Assembly: GCF_026712205.1 (NCBI RefSeq)
Contig: NZ_JAPPUW010000011.1
Span: 1-64,000 of the forward strand
Source of the DNA: Pelomonas aquatica
Lineage (GTDB): Bacteria > Pseudomonadota > Gammaproteobacteria > Burkholderiales > Burkholderiaceae_C
DNA: 64,000 bases
Direction of reading: 5' to 3'
Below are positions 1-9,982 of the stretch, in pieces (within the stretch, counting starts at the first letter, position 1; each line of letters begins with the position of its first letter). A program made the position numbers and the translations under genes. A model generated the notes under the pieces. That model was given only the letters and a program-made list of their open reading frames with translations. It had not been told where the DNA came from and made no database searches.

Positions 1-112
1 CTTCCTTCAGACCCACAGTCACCCGCGGAACCCTTGCCATTGGCTAACCATTCCCCTTGCCGGGCTGATAGAGGACTCTCACCTCCGAGTAGGTGCACCC
101 TGCCGGGCGCAC
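1..112 (-). mobile_element. Group II intron (class C), 5' end only
   Basis: Read on the minus strand, the sequence from base 112 leftwards begins GTGCGCCCGGCAGGGTGCAC and continues with GGTGAGAGTCC, GGTTAGCC, GGCAAGGGT and GGTCTGAAGGAAG. These are the conserved 5' and domain I blocks that I recognise from bacterial class C group II introns. The intron begins one base after the nine-T tail of an intrinsic terminator at 114-142, which is the known insertion habit of class C introns. Only about 112 bases lie in the window. The rest, including any reverse transcriptase gene, would lie to the left, so whether it is full length is unknown. Confidence 0.85.
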
Positions 113-113
113 C

Positions 114-142
114 AAAAAAAAAGCCCCGGTCAGGACCGGGGC
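114..142 (-). terminator. Intrinsic terminator of the minus-strand small RNA
   Basis: Arms 123-131 and 134-142 form a perfect 9-bp GC-rich stem with a 2-base loop. On the minus strand it is followed by nine T residues (114-122). It ends a transcript coming from the right and is the landing site of the group II intron. Confidence 0.9.
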
Positions 143-254
143 CGAGAAAGCCTTATCGCTGTCATCACGCTAAGGCTCCTGCTCAGGGAGGAAAAGCAGG
201 GAATGACCACCTTGCGGCTATCATTCGAGAACGAGTTTAGCGCGCCTGAGCGGC

Positions 255-256
<2 letters not shown>
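114..256 (-). ncRNA. Candidate structured small RNA upstream of hemB
   Basis: The minus strand here has no convincing reading frame but holds four hairpins placed end to end: arms 201-206/221-226, 178-183/195-200, 149-155/171-177, and the terminator 123-131/134-142. The loop of the second hairpin reads TTTCCTCCCTG, a pyrimidine-rich anti-Shine-Dalgarno type loop common in regulatory RNAs. A TTGACA -35 box lies at 283-288, with a weak -10 (TATTCG, 262-267) 15 bases downstream, so transcription would start near 255. I do not recognise the family. The start point and length are inferred. Confidence 0.5.
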
Positions 257-1361
<1,105 letters not shown>

Positions 1362-1365
1362 ACGC

Positions 1366-2472
1366 GTGCGGGTCTTCCACATCGAGCCGGACGGCTTCAG
1401 GGAGCTGGCGGCCCTGCCCGAGGCCCTGCCCGAACGCGGCTTCCTGTGGCTGGGCTATGGCCGGCGCGTGTTCGAGGTGGGCGAGCCGGTGCTGCAGCAT
1501 GCGCTGGCGCGCTGGGGCTGCGGCAACATCGTCGACCTGCACGTGTCGGACCTGATCAACAACCAGTTGCCCTCGCACTTCGACTACACGTCCTGGTACG
1601 ACATGCTGGTGTTCCGTCGCCTGGCCGCGGCGCCGGGCAGCCAGGATCTGTTCGTCGACGACGAGCACGGCACGCTGGCCTCGGCCCAGCGCGCGCTGCG
1701 CGCCATCGACACCAGCCCCGTCGGCTTCGCCGTGTTCGACCGCGTGCTCGTCACGGTTCACCCCACCGACTGCCAGGTGCGCGAGTTCTTCGCGCACAAG
1801 CTCGACCGCCTGACCGAGGGCCGCGACAAGCGCGACGCGCGCGGCGGCGCCCGCCTGCCGGCCAGCCCGGCCGACCTGATGCTGCGCATGGTCAACCACA
1901 TGGTGGACAGCTATCTGGAGCTGCGCCGGCTGCTGACCCGCCAGCTCGGCACGCTGCAGCGCGTGCTGCTGGACCAGAACAGCGAGTTCAACGACTGGCC
2001 GCTGCTGCTGGAAAGCCGCGACGCGCTGCACCGGCTGGAGGACACCTGCGAGGACCAGCGCAGCGCCGTCCAGGAGTGGATCGACGCGCTGGACGAATGG
2101 CCGGCCGACGGCGACCCGCACGTCGCGCGCGAGCGCGAGCTGCTGCGCGTGCGCTCGCGCGACGTGCTGGAGCATGTGGAGCGCGTGCTGACCCATGTGC
2201 GGCGGCTGGAGTCCTCGGCCGAGTCGGCCGTGCAGATGCACTTCAGCGCGCTGGGCCACCGCACCAACAGCATCATGCGCACGCTGACGGTGCTGACGGC
2301 CATCTTCCTGCCGCTGAACCTCATCACCGGCATCTTCGGCATGAACTTCGAGTGGATGCCGCTGATCCACAGCGCCGGCGGCTTCTGGGATGCCGCGATG
2401 CTGATGTGCGCCGTGGCCTTCGGGCTGTGGTTCTTCTTCCGCCGCAAGCGCTACCTGGGCAGCGGGCGCTGA
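1366..2472 (+). CDS. corA: CorA-type magnesium/divalent cation transporter
   Basis: This is an inner-membrane divalent cation channel. The large N-terminal cytoplasmic domain is followed by a long helix and two C-terminal membrane segments (about residues 305-325 and 343-362). The signature GMN motif is at residues 325-327, in the context FGMNFEWMP, at the end of the first membrane segment as the family requires. The start is GTG, 4 bases after hemB, so the two are probably co-transcribed. Its 3' end overlaps the convergent ybeY by 22 bases. Length 368 aa is normal. Substrate choice between Mg, Co, Ni and Zn cannot be told from sequence. Confidence 0.93.
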   Translation: MRVFHIEPDGFRELAALPEALPERGFLWLGYGRRVFEVGEPVLQHALARWGCGNIVDLHVSDLINNQLPSHFDYTSWYDMLVFRRLAAAPGSQDLFVDDEHGTLASAQRALRAIDTSPVGFAVFDRVLVTVHPTDCQVREFFAHKLDRLTEGRDKRDARGGARLPASPADLMLRMVNHMVDSYLELRRLLTRQLGTLQRVLLDQNSEFNDWPLLLESRDALHRLEDTCEDQRSAVQEWIDALDEWPADGDPHVARERELLRVRSRDVLEHVERVLTHVRRLESSAESAVQMHFSALGHRTNSIMRTLTVLTAIFLPLNLITGIFGMNFEWMPLIHSAGGFWDAAMLMCAVAFGLWFFFRRKRYLGSGR

Positions 2473-2906
2473 TAGGGGTCGGCCACGCCGAGCCCGGCCA
2501 GGATCTCGCTCTCGCGCGCCTCCATGCACTCGGCCTCGGCGTCTTGCTCGTGGTCGTAGCCCTGGGCATGCAGCGTGCCGTGGACCAGCATGTGGGCATA
2601 GTGGTCCAGCAGCGGGATGCCCATCGCGGCGGCCTCGCGTTCGACGACCTCGGCGCAGATGACGAGGTCGGCGCCGACGACGGGCTCGTGGCTGTAGTCG
2701 AAGGTCAGCACATTGGTCGCGTAGTCCTTGCCACGGTAGTCGCGGTTCAGCGCGCGCCCTTCCTCGGCATCGACGATGCGCACGGCGATCTCGCCCGGCA
2801 GCTCCAGCGCCGCGCGGATGAAGCGCTGCACCTTGTGGCGCGGCAGCAGCGCACGGTGGCGCGGGTCGGCGAACTGCAGGGACAGGCTCAGTTCCGGTTG
2901 ACTCAT
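2451..2906 (-). CDS. ybeY: Endoribonuclease YbeY (16S rRNA maturation factor)
   Basis: YbeY is a single-strand-specific metallo-endoribonuclease that takes part in 16S rRNA 3' end maturation and ribosome quality control. The diagnostic zinc motif [11 protein letters not shown] lies at residues 109-119 of 151. Its ATG shares ATGA with the stop of phoH, the usual ybeZ-ybeY arrangement, so the two are translated from one mRNA. The frame runs open far upstream, but that part is the antisense shadow of neighbouring genes. Confidence 0.96.
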   Translation of the reverse strand: MSQPELSLSLQFADPRHRALLPRHKVQRFIRAALELPGEIAVRIVDAEEGRALNRDYRGKDYATNVLTFDYSHEPVVGADLVICAEVVEREAAAMGIPLLDHYAHMLVHGTLHAQGYDHEQDAEAECMEARESEILAGLGVADPYQRPLPR

Positions 2907-3871
2907 GCTTCCCTCGCTTCGCGCTTGGCGCGCGCCTCGTAGGCCTCGACGATGCGGGCCACCAGCGGGTGGCGCACGACGTCGGCGCTGGTGAAGCGCG
3001 TCATCGCGATGCCCTTGACCCGGGCCAGCACATGCTCGGCGTCGATGAGGCCGGACTGCACGCCGCGCGGCAGGTCGATCTGGCTGGTGTCGCCGGTGAC
3101 GACGCAGCGGCTGCCGAAGCCGATGCGGGTCAGGAACATCTTCATCTGCTCGGGCGTGGTGTTCTGCGCCTCGTCGAGGATGACGAAGGCGTGGTTGAGC
3201 GTGCGGCCGCGCATGAAGGCCAGCGGCGCGACCTCGAGCTGACCTTTCTCGAAGGCCTTGGTCACGCGGTCGAAGCCGAGCAGGTCGTAGAGCGCGTCGT
3301 AGAGCGGGCGCAGATAGGGGTCGACCTTCTGCGTCAGGTCCCCGGGCAGGAAGCCCAGGCGCTCGCCGGCCTCCACGGCCGGGCGGGTCAGGATGATGCG
3401 CTGCACGCCGGCGCGCTCCAGCGCGTCCACCGCGCAGGCCACCGCCAGGAAGGTCTTGCCGGTGCCGGCCGGGCCGAGGCCGAAGGTGATGTCGTGCGAC
3501 AGGATCTGCTGCAGATACTGGTGCTGGCGCGGCGTGCGGGCCGACAGGTCGGCGCGGCGCGTGCGCAGCACGAGCGGCCCGTCGTCGCCGGGCCGGGGCG
3601 CGGGCCTGTCGGACGGCGCCTTGGCCTCGACGAGGGCGAGCTGCAGCGTCTCGGCCGACAGCGGGCGGCGGGCGCGTTCGTAGAGGCCCTCCAGCAGCGC
3701 CTGGGCGCGCTCGGCGGCGGCCTTGGCGCCGTTGATGCGGAACTCGGCGTCGCGGCGCGAGATCTTCACGCCGAGCGCCGCCTCGATCTCGCGCAGATGG
3801 GCGTCCAGGCTGCCGCAGACGCGGGCCAGGCGGGTGTTGTCGACGGGCTCGAACTGGAAGCGCAGGATCAC
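2903..3871 (-). CDS. ybeZ: PhoH-like ATPase (YbeZ)
   Basis: This is a cytoplasmic P-loop ATPase of the PhoH family that works with YbeY in RNA processing. It has an N-terminal KH-like region, Walker A GPAGTGKT and Walker B VILDEAQN, and the family blocks [19 protein letters not shown] and [15 protein letters not shown] place the start at GTG 3871 because [15 protein letters not shown] matches the typical family N-terminus, giving 322 aa. A GTG at 3949 in the same frame would add 26 residues of poor quality. No clear ribosome site is visible at either. It is divergent from the sensor kinase at 3961. Confidence 0.93.
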   Translation of the reverse strand: MILRFQFEPVDNTRLARVCGSLDAHLREIEAALGVKISRRDAEFRINGAKAAAERAQALLEGLYERARRPLSAETLQLALVEAKAPSDRPAPRPGDDGPLVLRTRRADLSARTPRQHQYLQQILSHDITFGLGPAGTGKTFLAVACAVDALERAGVQRIILTRPAVEAGERLGFLPGDLTQKVDPYLRPLYDALYDLLGFDRVTKAFEKGQLEVAPLAFMRGRTLNHAFVILDEAQNTTPEQMKMFLTRIGFGSRCVVTGDTSQIDLPRGVQSGLIDAEHVLARVKGIAMTRFTSADVVRHPLVARIVEAYEARAKREAREA

Positions 3872-3960
3872 GATGGGCGCGGGAAACTCGGGACGCGGAT
3901 TGTCGCCGCTGGTGCATTCCCCGGCACGGCGGGCCCGGGCCTCCCTCACAATGCCGCCCC

Positions 3961-5379
3961 ATGATTGCCTCGACCGCGCCGGGGGCCCCGATGGCCCGGC
4001 GACTCCCCCTCGTCCTGCTGCCGGCCACGGTGCTGTGCTGCCCGGCCGTCGCCCAGGCGCAAGCCCAGATGCCGGCCAGCCTGTACTGGGCCGCCACGCT
4101 GCATGGCTGGGTGGCCGCCATGCTGGCGCTGATGGCGACCGTCATCGGCCTGGTCTCCGGCCGACACCCGCGCGAGCGGCCGGCCAACTTCCTCGTCGGC
4201 ATGATGCTGAGCTGGGTCGTGCTGCGTGCGGCGGCCGCGCCCGGTGCCGCCGGGCTCAAGCCGCTGCTGATGACGCTGCTGGTGCTGTGCGCCGTGCAAT
4301 ATCTGCTGCGCCAGATGAGCTGGCAGCGCGGCTGGCTCGACCATGCGCTGCTGATCCAGTGCCTGGTCGTGCCGGCCAGCCTGCTGCTGCCCGGCGGCCA
4401 GGTCGGCTTGCTGGGCGTGGCCTGGTATGTCGTGCTGGAGCTGGAGCTGATCGCGGCGATGGGCTGGGCGCTGTGGCTGCGCCGTCGGCACTTGCGGGCC
4501 GACCCCGACGCGGCCCAGGCCCGCGAGTTCCGGCTGATGGCCCTGCTGCTGCTGCCCGCCATGGCGGCCTTGCTGGCCGAGATGCTGCTCGCGGCCGTCA
4601 GCGAGTCGCTGTGGCTGACGGCATCGCCCTGGCTCACGCTGGCCCTGCCGCTGTTGACGCTGGCCCTGGGCCTGCAATTGGTGAGCGGCGTGGCCCACGC
4701 CCGCGTGGACGCCGAGCGGCGCGTCGCGGCCACCGAGCAGCGCATGGCCGACCGCGTCGCCGAGGTGGAGCGCGTGCATGGCCAGCTGGCCGAGCAGAAG
4801 CTGGAGCAGGTCACCGAGCGCGAGCGCAAGCGCATCGCGGCCGACCTGCACGACGACCTCGGCGCCAAGCTGCTGACCATCGTGCACACCAGCGAGTCCG
4901 ACCGCATCTCGACGCTGGCCCGCGAGGCGCTGGAGGAGATGCGCCTGTCGGTGCGCGGCCTGACCGGCAGGCCGGTGCACCTGATCGACGCCTTGGGCGA
5001 CTGGCGCGCCGAGGTCGTGTCGCGGCTGGGCCAGGCCAACATCCTGGCCGAGTGGAAGTCGCCGGCCGAGGACGTCGAGCACACGCTGCAGGCGCGCTCC
5101 TATGTGCAGACGACGCGCATCCTGCGCGAGTCGGTGTCCAACATCATCAAGCACAGCGGCGCGACGCACGCCACCATTTCCAGCGCCGTGCAGGCCGGCG
5201 ATTTCATCCTGACCATCCAGGACAACGGCCAGGGCATCCCGGCCGAACTGGACGGCCGGCTGGACAGAGGCCACGGCATGGCGAGCATGAAATCACGCGC
5301 CAAGCAGATGCATGGCCAATGCCTGGTTGAATCCGGCCCCGGCTGGGGTACTGTCATCCGCCTGACGATTCCGCTCTGA
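3961..5379 (+). CDS. NarX/DegS-type sensor histidine kinase
   Basis: This is an inner-membrane sensor of a two-component system. An N-terminal hydrophobic leader (residues 11-37, possibly from an alternative ATG at 3991) and about six further hydrophobic segments up to residue 245 suggest a membrane-embedded sensor. A coiled-coil stretch follows, then a HisKA_3 dimerisation box [14 protein letters not shown] with the phosphorylated His at about 297. The HATPase region has [11 protein letters not shown] and DNGQGIP, and a short C-terminal GWGTVIRL. It pairs with the NarL-type regulator 16 bases downstream. The signal sensed is unknown. Confidence 0.88.
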   Translation: MIASTAPGAPMARRLPLVLLPATVLCCPAVAQAQAQMPASLYWAATLHGWVAAMLALMATVIGLVSGRHPRERPANFLVGMMLSWVVLRAAAAPGAAGLKPLLMTLLVLCAVQYLLRQMSWQRGWLDHALLIQCLVVPASLLLPGGQVGLLGVAWYVVLELELIAAMGWALWLRRRHLRADPDAAQAREFRLMALLLLPAMAALLAEMLLAAVSESLWLTASPWLTLALPLLTLALGLQLVSGVAHARVDAERRVAATEQRMADRVAEVERVHGQLAEQKLEQVTERERKRIAADLHDDLGAKLLTIVHTSESDRISTLAREALEEMRLSVRGLTGRPVHLIDALGDWRAEVVSRLGQANILAEWKSPAEDVEHTLQARSYVQTTRILRESVSNIIKHSGATHATISSAVQAGDFILTIQDNGQGIPAELDGRLDRGHGMASMKSRAKQMHGQCLVESGPGWGTVIRLTIPL

Positions 5380-5395
5380 TCCTGTCGAGGTTTCC

Positions 5396-6049
5396 ATGAA
5401 CCACATCCTGCTGCTCGAAGACATCCCGGAGATCCGTGCCTGGCTCAAGGCCCTGGTCAAGCAGGTGTTCGCCAACGCCCAGATCACCGAATGCTCGCGC
5501 GTGCAGGACGCGCTGTCCCTGGTCAACGGCCAGCGCTTCACGCTCGCGCTGCTGGACCTGGGCCTGCCCGACGGCTCGGGCGTCGAGGTCATCGCCGCGC
5601 TGCGCGAGAAGCAGCCCGAGGTGCAGTCGGTCATCGTCACCATCCACGACGACGACGAACACCTCTTCCCGGCGCTGCAGGCCGGCGCCTTCGGCTACCT
5701 GCTGAAGGAGCAGTCGCGCGAGCTGCTGGTGGAGCAGCTGCAGCGCATGAGCCAGGGCGAACCGCCGCTGTCCCCGTCCATCGCGCGCAAGGTCATCGCC
5801 TATTTCGCGGCCCATGCCAAGCCCAGCTCGCAGGCGCTGCTGCACGAGGTGTCGCTGACCGACCGCGAGACCGAGGTGCTGCTGCGCGTGGCCAAGGGCT
5901 TCACGCTGCCCGAGATCGGCGTGCAGCTGGGCCTGTCCCGCCACACCATCGCCGACTATGTGAAGCAGATCTACCGCAAGCTCAACGTGAGCTCGCGTGC
6001 CGAGGCCGCGCTGGAGGCTCAGCGCCTGGGTTTGTTCGGCCGAAACTAA
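5396..6049 (+). CDS. NarL/FixJ-family response regulator
   Basis: This is the DNA-binding partner of the preceding kinase. The receiver domain (residues 1-120) has the acidic pair ED at 8-9 and the phospho-acceptor Asp54 in ALLDLGLPDGSG, with the switch lysine in YLLKEQ. The C-terminal LuxR-type helix-turn-helix is around residues 150-210 (SLTDRETEVLLRVAKG, SRHTIADYVKQIYRKLNV). Length 217 aa is normal. The target genes are not apparent from the neighbourhood. Confidence 0.92.
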   Translation: MNHILLLEDIPEIRAWLKALVKQVFANAQITECSRVQDALSLVNGQRFTLALLDLGLPDGSGVEVIAALREKQPEVQSVIVTIHDDDEHLFPALQAGAFGYLLKEQSRELLVEQLQRMSQGEPPLSPSIARKVIAYFAAHAKPSSQALLHEVSLTDRETEVLLRVAKGFTLPEIGVQLGLSRHTIADYVKQIYRKLNVSSRAEAALEAQRLGLFGRN

Positions 6050-6114
6050 TGGCTTGGGGATGGACCTGTGCGCGCAGCGCGCAGCTCCGTCCTCAACTGA
6101 CTTAGGTCGGCCCG

Positions 6115-6126
6115 GATAATGGGCCG
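6115..6126 (+). promoter_or_regulatory. -10-like box directly before ruvA (possible leaderless start)
   Basis: GATAAT at 6115-6120 ends 6 bases before the ruvA ATG and no Shine-Dalgarno sequence is visible. If this is a working -10 box, transcription would begin at or next to the start codon and give a leaderless mRNA. The -35 region at correct spacing is poor. Confidence 0.3.
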
Positions 6127-6692
6127 ATGATTGGAAGACTGACTGGCGTCATCGCCGAGAAATCGCCCCCACAGGTCGTCATCGACGTGGCTGGCGTGGG
6201 CTACGAGGTGGACGTGCCGATGAGCACCTTCTTCAACCTCGGCGGCCTGGGCGAGCGGGCGGTGCTGCTGACCCATCTGACGGTACGCGAGGACGCGCAT
6301 CAGCTGTTCGGCTTCCTTACACACGAAGAGCGCGCCACCTTCCGCCAACTCATCAAGATCAGCGGTGTCGGCCCCAAGATGGCACTGGGCCTGCTGTCGG
6401 GCCTGTCCGTCGCCGAACTCGCCCAGGCCGTGTCGCGCCAGGAAGCCGGCCGGCTGACCAAGGTGCCCGGCATCGGCAAGAAGACCGCCGAGCGCCTGCT
6501 GCTGGAACTGAAGGGCAAGCTCGGCCCCGACCTTGCGCTGCCGGCCGCCGTGGCCAACGACGCGCAGGCCGACATCCTGCAAGCCCTGGTCGCGCTGGGC
6601 TACAGCGAGAAGGATGCCGCCGCGACCCTGAAGGCGCTGCCGCCGGACGTGGGCGTCAGCGAAGGCATCAAGCTGGCCCTCAAGAGACTTTC

Positions 6693-6696
<4 letters not shown>
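6127..6696 (+). CDS. ruvA: Holliday junction branch migration protein RuvA
   Basis: RuvA binds Holliday junctions as a tetramer and loads the RuvB motor in recombinational repair. Length 189 aa is normal. The sequence opens [20 protein letters not shown], followed by the helix-hairpin-helix motifs [15 protein letters not shown] and [16 protein letters not shown], and a C-terminal RuvB-contacting three-helix domain with [11 protein letters not shown]. Its stop overlaps the ruvB start by 4 bases (ATGA). No ruvC is adjacent. Confidence 0.97.
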
Positions 6697-7751
<1,055 letters not shown>

Positions 7752-7785
7752 GAAGCAGCACCTGACGCCAGGTGCCGCCCATGAA

Positions 7786-7809
7786 AAAAGCGCTCCGGGG
7801 AGCGCTTTT
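7786..7809. terminator. Bidirectional intrinsic terminator between ruvB and the porin
   Basis: Arms 7786-7796 and 7799-7809 form a perfect 11-bp stem (AAAAGCGCTCC / GGAGCGCTTTT) with A and T runs on either side. It can end ruvAB on the plus strand and the porin transcript on the minus strand. Confidence 0.9.
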
Positions 7810-7830
7810 CTGTTTCCGGACCCTGAGGGA

Positions 7831-8817
7831 TCAGAAGTTGTGGCGGATACCGACGGCCAGCGACGACTTGAAGTTATCCGAGCTGGCGTTCTGCACCGGA
7901 TCCTTGTAGTCGATGCTGGTGTAGAAGCCGTAGACCTTGGTGCGCTTGCTCAGGTTGTAGTTGTAACCCAGCGTCCACTGCGAGGCACCGCCGTTCTTGA
8001 AGGTGCCGTCGCTGCCGGAGCGGGTGCCGCCGACGTTGACGTGGAATTCCGATTGGCCCAGCGTGTACATGGCCGACAGACGACCGATGTCGCGGGACTT
8101 AAAGCCATCCACTTGCTCGCGCTGGTAGTAGCCGGTCACCAGGAAGGGGCCAAAGGCGTAGTCGGACTCCAGGCCAAAGGCCTTGTGCTTGGCCCAGGCG
8201 CCGACCGCGTCGGCCTGCGCATAGGTGGCAGCCACGTGCAGACCGGCAACCTCATAGTTGGCCGACAGATCAAAGGCGCGGCTGTCGTTCGCGGCGCCTT
8301 CGCCGGCATGCGCGGAGACGATGAAGCTGAAGCCTTCGAAGGTCGGCGAGAAATAGCCGACCTTGTTGGTGCGGCGAGCGAATGCAAAGTCCGAGAACAA
8401 GGCATCCGACGAGGTACCGGTGTCGTGGTTGTGGTTGCTGGTGCGGTCAACCGTGGAGAAGTAGGAATCCGGGAACCAGGTGCCCAGACGAACCGTGCCG
8501 AAATCGCCGGACAGTTCGACATTGGCCTGACGCGACCAGAACGTGTTCGACGGGCCGCCGAAAGTCTGGAGGGTACCCGTGTCGGACTTGAAGCCATGCT
8601 CCAGGTTGAAGCTGGCCTTCAGGCCGCCGCCGAGGTCTTCGGTGCCACGGAAGCCCAGGCGCGAAGAGTTGTTCTGCACCGCAACCATGCGGTCGTTGTT
8701 GCCGAACTTCTGGCTTTCAACCGAAGTGTTCAGGCGACCCCACAGGGTGACGGAGCTTTGAGCGAAAGCCGGGGCGGCAACAGCGGCCAGCGCGGCGACG
8801 AGTGCAATCTTCTTCAT
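7831..8817 (-). CDS. Gram-negative general porin (Omp32/OmpC-like)
   Basis: This is an outer-membrane beta-barrel channel. A clear signal peptide covers residues 1-19 (MKKIALVAALAAVAAPAFA, cleavage before QSS). Typical porin blocks follow: SSVTLWGRLNTSVE, SSRLGFRGTEDLGGGLKA, FWSRQANVELSG and RLGTW. The chain ends in a terminal Phe (GIRHNF), as needed for outer-membrane insertion. At 328 aa it is slightly short for the family. Its lower-GC, biased codon use suggests high expression. It is monocistronic between its own promoter and the shared terminator. Confidence 0.95.
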   Translation of the reverse strand: MKKIALVAALAAVAAPAFAQSSVTLWGRLNTSVESQKFGNNDRMVAVQNNSSRLGFRGTEDLGGGLKASFNLEHGFKSDTGTLQTFGGPSNTFWSRQANVELSGDFGTVRLGTWFPDSYFSTVDRTSNHNHDTGTSSDALFSDFAFARRTNKVGYFSPTFEGFSFIVSAHAGEGAANDSRAFDLSANYEVAGLHVAATYAQADAVGAWAKHKAFGLESDYAFGPFLVTGYYQREQVDGFKSRDIGRLSAMYTLGQSEFHVNVGGTRSGSDGTFKNGGASQWTLGYNYNLSKRTKVYGFYTSIDYKDPVQNASSDNFKSSLAVGIRHNF

Positions 8818-8882
8818 TGGGTGCCTTTGCAGATGGGTTGCGGCGGGGTTGACGACCCTGCCATGAAGGACAAGTGATGATC

Positions 8883-8888
8883 AGTATA
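8883..8888 (-). promoter_or_regulatory. Putative -10 box of the porin gene
   Basis: The minus strand reads TATACT here, about 65 bases before the porin ATG, in an otherwise GC-rich stretch. No good -35 box is seen at 16-18 bases, so an activator may be needed or the assignment may be wrong. Confidence 0.35.
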
Positions 8889-8981
8889 GAAGCGGGCCTC
8901 CCCGGATCGGGCCAGAGCGACGCGTGGATGCAACAGTGAGCCTAGGGGCCTTGAAAAGCGCCGGCCCCGGCTGGTCGCCAT

Positions 8982-9626
8982 TCAGGCACTGACGTCGTCG
9001 GCGCCGAGTCCGGCCAGATGCTGGTCGTCGTTCCAGCCGACGAGGGTGAAGCCGTCGGCCGTTGCGAGCAGGCGGTTGATGGTCGCATTGCCCAGTTGCC
9101 AGCTGCGCGGCGCGTCCAGCGCCACCTGGGTCGCGGCCCGGTAGAGGCAGTCGAGCACGCCGCCGTGGGCGACGACGGCGATGCCCTGGCCCGGATGGGC
9201 GGCGGCCGCGCGCCGGACGGCCGCCAGACAGCGGGCGCTGAAGTCATCCAGGCTCTCGCCGCCGCCGACCGCGAAACCCGGCTCGCGGCGGCGCCAGCGC
9301 TCCGCGTCCTCGGGGTGGCCCTCGGTGATCTGCGCCCAGTCCAGGCCCTCGAAGCGGCCGAAGGCGCGTTCGCGCAGGCCGGGGTCGAGCCGAACGGCCA
9401 GGCCGCGGCGACGGGCCAGCGCCTCGGCGGTCTGGCGGGCGCGGCTCAGGTCGCTGGCATAGAGGGCCGCCAGCGGCTCGTCGGCCAGCGCTTCGGCCAG
9501 GCGCTCGGCCTGGAGCAGGCCCAGCGGGCTGAGCGGGATGTCGGTGTGGCCCTGGATGCGCGTCGCGCGGTTCCAGGCGGTCTCGCCGTGGCGGATCAGG
9601 ATCAGTCGGGTGGCCTGGTCCAGCAC
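8982..9626 (-). CDS. Histidine phosphatase family protein (phosphoglycerate mutase-like)
   Basis: This is a cytoplasmic phosphatase of the GpmB/CobC branch. The catalytic RHGET motif is at residues 12-16 (phospho-His13), followed by the substrate motif SDLSRARQTAEAL, the acid region LRERAFGRFEG, and the second His in VVAHGGVLDCL. Length 214 aa is normal. The substrate is not predictable. Its start overlaps by one base the stop of the upstream DUF1840 gene, so the two form an operon. Confidence 0.9.
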   Translation of the reverse strand: MLDQATRLILIRHGETAWNRATRIQGHTDIPLSPLGLLQAERLAEALADEPLAALYASDLSRARQTAEALARRRGLAVRLDPGLRERAFGRFEGLDWAQITEGHPEDAERWRRREPGFAVGGGESLDDFSARCLAAVRRAAAAHPGQGIAVVAHGGVLDCLYRAATQVALDAPRSWQLGNATINRLLATADGFTLVGWNDDQHLAGLGADDVSA

Positions 9627-9949
9627 TAGACGCCCCAGACGACGTCGGCGTCTTCCTTGCGGGCCCGCTGCATCAGCTCGTGCAGCGGCCAGGCGCGCTG
9701 GCGCAGCGTCACGCCCTGGCGGCGCGGCACGGGCTCGCCGGCGCCCCTGGCCGCGTCGACGGCCTGCTGGAACCGGGCTTCGTCGGCCGCGACGCCGGCC
9801 TCCAGCGCCTGCATCAGCCCCGGCAGCGCCGCGGCTTCGAGGATGCCCTGGGGGGCGGGTTCGCGGCCGAGCAGGCGCAGCACGGCGTCACCGGACTCGG
9901 CCAGCATGACGACGTCGGCACCAGCCTTGGATTTGAAGCGGTAGAGCAT
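9626..9949 (-). CDS. DUF1840 domain-containing protein
   Basis: This small (107 aa) cytoplasmic protein of unknown function is found mainly in betaproteobacteria. The family opening MLYRFKSKAGADVVML and the C-terminal WPLHELMQRA segment, ending in VVWGV, are recognisable. It is translationally coupled to the downstream phosphatase gene. No catalytic motif is visible. Confidence 0.85.
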   Translation of the reverse strand: MLYRFKSKAGADVVMLAESGDAVLRLLGREPAPQGILEAAALPGLMQALEAGVAADEARFQQAVDAARGAGEPVPRRQGVTLRQRAWPLHELMQRARKEDADVVWGV

Positions 9950-9982
9950 GGCCGCATTGTGTCGCGCGGCCGGCGCCGTGGC

